Shown here in pieces: positions 54,797 to 64,000 of a stretch of DNA of 64,000 bases. The notes under the pieces were generated by a model that was not told the DNA's origin, made no database searches, and saw only the letters and a list, made by a program, of their open reading frames with translations. Origin of the DNA: Methylocystis sp. ATCC 49242 (lineage in GTDB: Bacteria; Pseudomonadota; Alphaproteobacteria; Rhizobiales; Beijerinckiaceae); the NCBI RefSeq assembly GCF_000188155.2, contig NZ_KE124774.1, positions 2,858,356 to 2,922,355 of the forward strand, written 5' to 3'. The position numbers and the translations under genes were made by a program. Positions within the stretch are counted from its first letter, which is position 1, and each line of letters opens with the position of its first letter.

Positions 54797-55018
54797 TCAG
54801 CAGCACCGGAACGCGCGTTCTCCGTCCACGCCGAAACGCGCATTTTCCCGCGCGCGGAAAAACTCCTCGCGCGTCATGACCGGCTGGCCGTCGTGGCGTG
54901 CGCGGACATGGGCGACATAGGCGTCATAGTCGCCCTGCCCCACCATCAGCCGCGCGCCGTCGCGCAGCTTTCCGGCGAGCCGCGCGAGATCAAGCACGGG
55001 CAGGCTGCAACATTTCAT
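54797..55018 (-). CDS. YbdD/YjiX family small protein (CstA partner)
   Basis: This 73-residue protein has the DUF466/YbdD pattern: LRDGARLMVGQGDYDAYVAH and MTREEFFRARENARFG, ending RCC. YbdD-type proteins are encoded next to cstA or btsT and help the peptide/pyruvate transporter. Its start lies within the last codons of cstA (29-bp overlap), so translation is coupled. The C-terminal CC pair is usual in this family. Confidence 0.9.
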   Translation of the reverse strand: MKCCSLPVLDLARLAGKLRDGARLMVGQGDYDAYVAHVRARHDGQPVMTREEFFRARENARFGVDGERAFRCC

Positions 55019-57077
55019 CTTCCGTCTCCCGGGTGGTGACGACGTCGCAGGCGCGGGCGTGGCGAATGGCGGCGAGCGCGAAGCCGAGCATGGCGAGCAC
55101 GAGCGCGATGTAGATCGCGCAGAGACTGGCGTCGATGTAGTCGTTGAAGATCACGCGCTGCATTTCGGAAAGCGTCTTCGCCGGCGCGAGCAGCTGCTCC
55201 TTGTCCGCCGCCGCGGCGAATTTCCTTGCGTGAGCGAGGAAGCCGATGCGCGGATCGTCATGGAAGATTTTCTCCAGCCCCGCCGTCATGGTGCAGATGT
55301 AGAGCCATGTCGCCGGGACGATGGCGACGAAGGCGTAGCGTTCGCGCTTCATGCGGAACAGCACGACGACGCAGAGCGTCAGAGCGATGGCTGCGAGCAT
55401 CTGATTGGCGATGCCGAAGAGCGGCCAGAGCGTGTTGATGCCGCCCAATGGATCGATGACGCCCTGATAAAGGAAATAGCCCCAGCCGGTGACGGCGACG
55501 CCTGTCGCGACGAGATTGGGCGTCCACGCCTGGGTGTGACGGAAGGACGGAATGAAAGTTCCGACGAGATCCTGAATCATGAAGCGCGCGACGCGCGTGC
55601 CGGCGTCGATCGTGGTGAGGATGAACAGCGCCTCGAACAGGATCGCGAAATGATACCAGAAGGACATGGCCGTCGAGCCGCCGACGACCTTGGAGAGAAT
55701 ATGCGCCATGCCGACGGCGAGCGTCGGCGCGCCGCCTGTGCGCGAGAGAATGGTCTTCTCGCCGACTTCCGCCGCAACGCCCGACAATGTTTCCGGCGAA
55801 ACCGCAAAGCCCCATGAGGAGATCGCCGCAGCCGCGGCCTCTGGCGTCGCGCCGATGACGGCGGGCGCGCTGTTCATGGCGAAATAGACGCCGGGCTCCA
55901 GCACGCTCGCGGCGATCAGCGCCATGACGGCGACGAAGCTCTCCATCAGCATCGCGCCATAGCCGATGAAGCGCGTCTGCGTTTCGTCGGCGATCATCTT
56001 CGGCGTCGTGCCGGAAGAGACGAGCGCGTGAAAACCCGACACTGCGCCGCAGGCGATGGTGATGAAAAGGAAGGGGAAGACGCTGCCGGCGAATACCGGA
56101 CCCGTGCCATCGATGAAGCGGCTCACAGGCGGCATCCGCAAATCGGGCCAGACGATGAAAATGCCGAGCGCGAGCGACATGATCGTGCCGATCTTGAGGA
56201 ATGTCGACAGATAGTCGCGCGGCGCAAGCAGCAGCCATACCGGAAGAACGGAAGCGACGAATCCATAGCCGATGAGCATGAAGGCGAGCGTCTCGCCCCG
56301 ATACGTAAACAGGGGCGCGAGCGTCGCGCTCTCCGCGACCGTGCGGCCAAAGGCGATGCTCAGGAGCAGCAGCGCGAAGCCGATGATCGACATTTCGCCG
56401 ATGCGATGCGGACGGATGTAGCGGCCATAGACGCCCATGAAGACGGCGATGGGAAGCGTCGCGAAAACGGTGAAGGCGCCCCAGGGGCTGTCGGCGAGCG
56501 CCTTGACGACGACGAGCGCGAGCACCGCGAGCAGAATGATCATTATCGACAGAATGCCGATCATGGCGACGACGCCGGGAATCGGCCCCATCTCGGTCTT
56601 GATCAAATCGCCGAGCGAGCGCCCGTCTCGGCGCGTCGAAATGAAGAGAACGAGAAAGTCCTGCACCGCTCCCGCGAAGATGACGCCGGTCAGCAGCCAC
56701 AGCGTTCCCGGAAGATAGCCCATCTGCGCCGCGAGCACGGGGCCGACGAGCGGGCCGGCGCCGGCGATGGCCGCGAAATGATGGCCGAACAGAACCCATT
56801 TGTCGGTCGGCACATAATCGAGACCGTCGTTGCGCCGATGCGCGGGCGTGCGCCGCGCGGGGTCGAGCCCGAGCACCGTGTCGGCGATGAAACGCGAATA
56901 GAAACGATAGCCGATGGCGTAGACGCCGATCGCCGCCGTGACGAGCCACATGGCGTTGACGGGTTCGCCGCGCACGGTGGCGAGCGTGTAGAGCGCGTAA
57001 AGCGCCAGCGCAAAGACAGCCGCCCAGGCGGCGAGTGAAACGGGTGAGTGGCGGCGGACGGAATCAAGGCGCGTCAT
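54990..57077 (-). CDS. cstA: Carbon starvation protein A (CstA), transporter
   Basis: This 695-residue polytopic protein has about 16-18 membrane helices with CstA hallmarks: RRNDGLDYVPTDKWVLFGHH, FAAIAGAGPLVGPVLAAQMG, GAVQDFLVLFISTRRDGRSL, SGFHALVSSGTTPKMI, and LTTIDAGTRVARFMIQDLVG. CstA proteins import pyruvate or peptides when carbon is scarce. ATG 57077 (MTRLDSV) is chosen; an upstream in-frame extension to 57269 would cover a region with a clear terminator. It overlaps the ybdD-like gene downstream. Confidence 0.93.
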   Translation of the reverse strand: MTRLDSVRRHSPVSLAAWAAVFALALYALYTLATVRGEPVNAMWLVTAAIGVYAIGYRFYSRFIADTVLGLDPARRTPAHRRNDGLDYVPTDKWVLFGHHFAAIAGAGPLVGPVLAAQMGYLPGTLWLLTGVIFAGAVQDFLVLFISTRRDGRSLGDLIKTEMGPIPGVVAMIGILSIMIILLAVLALVVVKALADSPWGAFTVFATLPIAVFMGVYGRYIRPHRIGEMSIIGFALLLLSIAFGRTVAESATLAPLFTYRGETLAFMLIGYGFVASVLPVWLLLAPRDYLSTFLKIGTIMSLALGIFIVWPDLRMPPVSRFIDGTGPVFAGSVFPFLFITIACGAVSGFHALVSSGTTPKMIADETQTRFIGYGAMLMESFVAVMALIAASVLEPGVYFAMNSAPAVIGATPEAAAAAISSWGFAVSPETLSGVAAEVGEKTILSRTGGAPTLAVGMAHILSKVVGGSTAMSFWYHFAILFEALFILTTIDAGTRVARFMIQDLVGTFIPSFRHTQAWTPNLVATGVAVTGWGYFLYQGVIDPLGGINTLWPLFGIANQMLAAIALTLCVVVLFRMKRERYAFVAIVPATWLYICTMTAGLEKIFHDDPRIGFLAHARKFAAAADKEQLLAPAKTLSEMQRVIFNDYIDASLCAIYIALVLAMLGFALAAIRHARACDVVTTRETEDEMLQPARA

Positions 57078-57205
57078 GCATAGGCCCCGGCGATCGTGCA
57101 AAATCGCCGAAAATCCAGCAAAGACGCGATCTTCGCGGGCGGCGACGGCTTGGCGAGCCGTCACATTAAGAGAGCGCTGCTTTTGCTTCAACTGCGGCGA
57201 GCGCC

Positions 57206-57242
57206 GAAAAAATGCGGCGCGCCCCGCGAAGGAGGCGCGCCG
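57206..57242 (-). terminator. Intrinsic terminator after the vWA/small-protein pair
   Basis: CGGCGCGCC and GGCGCGCCG form a perfect 9-bp stem followed on the minus strand by GC-ATTTTTT. It ends the transcript of the small exported gene at 57351 and the TadG-like gene before it, separating them from cstA. Confidence 0.85.
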
Positions 57243-57350
57243 TTTCCGAAATGCAAGGTTGTTTTTCAATCAAGCCGCCATTGCTCGCTCGCCATCCCGT
57301 GTATTCAAAAATCAACCGGAGGTGAGAGACACCAGGCGGCGACCGCCATG

Positions 57351-57515
57351 TTACTGGGCTTCGCTGCCCGAATGGCCGTCGCTGCCTTCATCGACAGGGG
57401 CGCTGTAATCGTCGTTTCCGTGGCCGTTATCCCAGTAGTGATCGTCGGCAAAAGCCGGGGCGACCGGGACAGCGAAGGCGGCAAGAAACAGGGACAGCAG
57501 CAGAAATTTTTTCAT
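57351..57515 (-). CDS. Small exported acidic peptide (54 aa)
   Basis: This 54-residue product has a clear signal peptide (MKKFLLLSLFLAAFAVPVAP) and a short acidic mature part (DDHYWDNGHGNDDYSAP...). GGAG lies 8 nt upstream of ATG 57515. It starts 23 bp after the TadG-like gene and ends before a strong terminator, so it is the second gene of that operon. No family is recognised; His/Asp-rich segments suggest possible metal binding. Confidence 0.7.
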   Translation of the reverse strand: MKKFLLLSLFLAAFAVPVAPAFADDHYWDNGHGNDDYSAPVDEGSDGHSGSEAQ

Positions 57516-57538
57516 GGGCGTTACTCCGGTTGCATTGA

Positions 57539-59305
57539 TTACTGAGAGAGGCGCAGCTTGCCGAGGCCGATTCCGATCGAGGAGAAGGCCGCGTTGAGCT
57601 GATTGGCGTTTTCGACCGCGAAATAGTGATCGACATTCGTCGCACAGCTTTTCAGCAATTCGAGGCCCTGCGCGTCGATCGGGTCCGTCGAGGTCGAGAA
57701 GCCGATGGTGAAGACTTCGACGCCGGCGTTCTTGGCGTTCGTGCAGGCCTGCAGCGTCAGTTCATCCTGGGCGTCGCGAGCCGTCGCGAGATAGCTCGAA
57801 TTGGAGTTCCTCGCCGCCTTCAGCGCGTTCTGGTAATCGACGCGATCGCCCCTGGAGCCGTCCGGCAGCCGCAGGTTCTTCTCGCCGTTGTAAGTGTAGT
57901 AGCCGAGCGCTTCGTAATCCGAGCCGACGACAGTGTTGGGATAGGCGCCCCAATGGTTGAAGCCATCGGTCATGAAAACCATGACCTTGCGGTTGTTGGA
58001 CGTGGCGTAGGGCCGGCCAGCGGCGAAGGGACCGTTGGGGGAAATGGTGCGCCATCCCCACATGAAGCCTTCCTGCAGGTTGGTGTTGCCGTTCGCCACC
58101 AGCTGGTCGATCTTGTTCTTGATCGTCGTCTGCGACGTGGTCAGTTGCAGCAGTCTCTGGGTCGTATGGTCGGGGCAGAAGGCGTTTGGCCCAAAGAAGC
58201 TCGTCGGACCATAATTGCCGCTCTTCGCCGCGGTCGGCTTGTATTTGCAGACATGCGTCAGCTTGCTCCAGCTGCCGCTCGCTGTGTCGGAGCAGGTGTA
58301 GGTGGTCGTCGAACCGTAATAGGTCCTGGTCGTGACGCCGCCATTGTCGTCGATATAATTGTTGTTGTCGTATCCGCTCGGCTCGTCCGGCGCGAGATAA
58401 GGCACGAACTGCGTCTCCGGATCGCTCGACGACACGACGATGTCCTGCACATTTTTCGGATAGGCGGGCGCCTCGAAGCAGCCGCGCCAATCCATGGCGC
58501 TGTTGCGCTGCTTGAGCTTATTGAAAATGTCGAAACGGTTGTTGAAGCCCTGCGCCGCCGCGGCGGCCTTGGCCGTCGACGGCGTCAGGCTGCCATTGCC
58601 GAAGACGAGCCAGTGCTGCGAATTGTCGCCCTCTGTGTCGATCCAGGGCAGCGTGCGATTGGCCGCGACCGTCGGATCGACCGCGACGACCGCGCCGGCG
58701 AAAGGCGTGACCGAGAACTGCACGCGGTCGGGCGCCTTGGCGAACATCGTATCAACGAAGCTCTTGGCGGCGGTCTTCAATGCGGAAATTTTCGTCACGC
58801 TGCCGTCGCTCGACAACATCGAGCCCGAATTGTCGACGACGAGCGCGACTTCATATGTCGCGTTGGGATTGGCGCCCCAGGCGAGATCGGCGCAGGACGT
58901 CACGCTCGGCGTCAGCGACGTTACGCGCGCCATCTGCATGAAGGAATTCTGGATCGTGACCTCCGAGGTCGCGCAGAACGTCTGCTTCGTGGTCGCGATG
59001 GAGGCGGTCGTGATGCTCGCCGTCGACATGCGGGGTTGCGCGTTGAGAATGACCTGCGCCTGGGCCTTCGCCTGCGCGTCGGTCGTGGTCGCGGTCAGCT
59101 TCGAGGCGACTGTCAGCACCGCCACGTCGGTGGCTTGCCGCAAGGCCGAACGCGTCGTGGCGTAACGCGTGTAATCCGCCGTGGCGCCGAGCATGAACAT
59201 GACGGGGACGAGGCCGAGGCCGAAAACCATGCCGACATTGCCGGACTCGTCGGCGCCAAATGATTTCTTCTGCTGCGGCTTTTGCGAATGCGCGTCGGTA
59301 ATCAT
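57539..59305 (-). CDS. TadG-like pilus-assembly protein with vWA domain
   Basis: This ~588-residue protein has an N-terminal TadE/G-like segment (ESGNVGMVFGLGLVPVMFML, one membrane helix, then TRYATTRSALRQATDVAVLT) and a von Willebrand A domain with the MIDAS start VALVVDNSGSM. Further vWA segments are VMVFMTDGFNHWG and AGVEVFTIGFSTST. A large insertion (about 250-400) is Asn/Tyr/Thr-rich. Such TadG proteins are minor components or anchors of Flp pili or other surface structures; no tad cluster is in the window. ATG 59305 (MITDAHSQ) is used. Confidence 0.88.
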   Translation of the reverse strand: MITDAHSQKPQQKKSFGADESGNVGMVFGLGLVPVMFMLGATADYTRYATTRSALRQATDVAVLTVASKLTATTTDAQAKAQAQVILNAQPRMSTASITTASIATTKQTFCATSEVTIQNSFMQMARVTSLTPSVTSCADLAWGANPNATYEVALVVDNSGSMLSSDGSVTKISALKTAAKSFVDTMFAKAPDRVQFSVTPFAGAVVAVDPTVAANRTLPWIDTEGDNSQHWLVFGNGSLTPSTAKAAAAAQGFNNRFDIFNKLKQRNSAMDWRGCFEAPAYPKNVQDIVVSSSDPETQFVPYLAPDEPSGYDNNNYIDDNGGVTTRTYYGSTTTYTCSDTASGSWSKLTHVCKYKPTAAKSGNYGPTSFFGPNAFCPDHTTQRLLQLTTSQTTIKNKIDQLVANGNTNLQEGFMWGWRTISPNGPFAAGRPYATSNNRKVMVFMTDGFNHWGAYPNTVVGSDYEALGYYTYNGEKNLRLPDGSRGDRVDYQNALKAARNSNSSYLATARDAQDELTLQACTNAKNAGVEVFTIGFSTSTDPIDAQGLELLKSCATNVDHYFAVENANQLNAAFSSIGIGLGKLRLSQ

Positions 59306-59687
59306 CCTAACCCCCAACAGTCCATTCCTGAAATGGCGTGTTCCTCATGAACGCGCTCAAAGTTCATGGAGGGAGTTAAAGGCGAAAGCGGAGCAATTGG
59401 AATCGACGACTGTCGACAGCGTATGCGGCCTGTGTACGAATTGCGCGCGATTCGACGAATATTTTAAGAGTTCTTTTAGAAGCGCGGCCGGCGGCGCTTC
59501 GTTAACAATTCATTGAATGGATCGATAAGCGCCTTGAATCGCTGCGCTTCTGACAAATCCACATAATTGTGCGCGAACACTGTCGAGCGCCAATTTCCAG
59601 CTAACTATTCATAAACCGTATGAGTTGCGCGGTCGCGTCCTCGGCAGGTCGAACGGCGCCGCGAGCGTGTCGCGGCGCCGTTTTTCG
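59306..59687. other. 382-bp intergenic region with plus-strand terminator
   Basis: It contains the promoter region of the TadG-like gene (minus strand, AT-rich around 59460-59640) and a perfect hairpin at 59652-59682. The T tract is on the plus strand, where no gene is seen upstream. A short plus-strand RNA is possible. No riboswitch is recognised. Confidence 0.5.
59652..59685 (+). terminator. Strong intrinsic terminator facing away from metH
   Basis: AACGGCGCCGCGA and TCGCGGCGCCGTT form a perfect 13-bp stem around GCGTG, followed by TTTTT on the plus strand. On the minus strand the T tract is absent, so it may still end metH transcription weakly. It lies 2-3 bp from the metH stop. Confidence 0.8.
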
Positions 59688-63406
<3,719 letters not shown>

Positions 63407-63410
<4 letters not shown>

Positions 63411-64000
63411 GCGTCTACTTTCTCGCGAACGGGACGAACGCCGAGCAGATGGCAAATGGCGAAAACGAGATCTGCGCGGTTGTTGGTGTAAAAGTGAAAT
63501 TCATTGACGCCGGCGCGGGCGAGGCCCATCACCTGCTCGACCGCGGTGGTCGCCGCGACGAGCGCGCGTGTCTCTGGATCCTCGTCGAGACCCTCGAAAC
63601 GCTCGGCGACCCAACGCGGCACGCTCGCGCCGGCCTTTTGCGCAAAGCCGGCAACCTGCCGGAAATTGCGGATCGGCATGATGCCGGGGACGATGGGAAT
63701 CGTGATTCCCCGCGCGCGCGCCCTGTCGAGAAACCGGAAGTAGATGTCGTTGTCGAAGAAGAATTGCGTGATGGCGCGCGTCGCCCCCGCGTCGATCTTC
63801 GACTCCAGCGCGTCGAGATCCTGCTCGATCGAGGCGCTTTCTGGATGGCCTTCGGGATAGGTCGAAACTGAAATCTCGAAATCATGCAGACGGCGAATAC
63901 CGCGCACGAGATCGGAAGACGAGGCGTAGCCATTGGGGTTCGCCTCGAATTTCGTGCCGACGCCCGTCGGCGGATCGCCGCGCAGGGCGACGATGTGACG
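63407..64000 (-). CDS. metF: Methylenetetrahydrofolate reductase (partial)
   Basis: Only the C-terminal ~197 residues are inside the window; the N-terminus lies to the right. MetF reduces 5,10-methylene-THF to 5-methyl-THF, the substrate of MetH encoded next. Visible hallmarks are [71 protein letters not shown] and [14 protein letters not shown]. The stop overlaps the metH start (ATGA). The region upstream of metF, where a SAM riboswitch could lie, is not in the window. Confidence 0.95.

Overview
The window is a GC-rich alphaproteobacterial chromosome segment. Several features point to the order Hyphomicrobiales: divergent irr next to fabA-fabB with fabI close by, GTTC-N7-GTTC LexA control of imuA-imuB, ATGA-coupled operons, and TIGR02301 and TIGR03808 family proteins. 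A malyl-CoA lyase of the serine cycle and a cytosolic Csp-type copper-storage protein with 16 cysteines fit a type II methanotroph such as Methylocystis or Methylosinus. That lineage is an inference, because no methane monooxygenase or methanol dehydrogenase lies in the window.

Layout. 1-6.3 kb (minus strand): imuA-imuB, a flippase-like membrane protein, phoR, then pstS-pstC behind a three-repeat Pho box. 6.4-11.2 kb: copper storage protein, small cytochrome c, fabI, fabB, fabA and divergent irr. 11.2-24.4 kb: SH3 protein, D-2-hydroxyacid dehydrogenase, META protein, universal stress protein, hisS, a DUF123 protein, a Tat-exported beta-helix protein, a double-hydrolase membrane protein, dxs, an L,D-transpeptidase and a GNAT protein. 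24.5-32 kb: lptM-like gene and lysA, a hydrolase, a UDP-sugar epimerase, a cytochrome b/molybdopterin enzyme pair, and def-fmt-truA. 32-45.4 kb: lemA with an M48 protease, the argH/thiE-like/Sel1/esterase operon, divergent tlpA, a GlcG-like protein, peroxiredoxin, mcl, a B12-binding radical SAM protein, DUF983 and a histidine-phosphatase/Nudix fusion. 45.48-49.01 kb: a small foreign island. 49-64 kb: TIGR02301 protein, pdxH, small envelope proteins, a DnaJ-type co-chaperone, ispG, a UDG-like protein, cstA with its small partner, a TadG-like vWA protein, and metF-metH running off the right edge.

The main discovery is the island at 45479-49011. It is AT-rich, lies between 43-bp direct repeats (one mismatch) that duplicate the 3' end of the TIGR02301 gene, and carries no recombinase. 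Its single cargo gene is cut by two different IS5-family elements. Removing each IS with one copy of its target duplication (CTAG and TCA) restores one uninterrupted frame of about 478 codons. The restored protein has an N-terminal membrane helix, coiled coils, a DUF4041-like region and a C-terminal GIY-YIG (Mug113/T5orf172) nuclease. This is the architecture of the anti-phage nuclease SNIPE. The window therefore holds a doubly inactivated, membrane-anchored phage-defence gene on a minimal, probably non-autonomous integrative cassette of about 1.7 kb.

Regulation visible in sequence includes the Pho box, the SOS box, an attenuator-like hairpin between pstS and pstC, and several intrinsic terminators. 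Many operons are translationally coupled by ATGA or TGATG overlaps: metF-metH, pdxH-TIGR02301, argH-thiE-like-Sel1-esterase, fmt-truA and the cytochrome b/molybdoenzyme pair. No tRNA, rRNA or CRISPR array was found.
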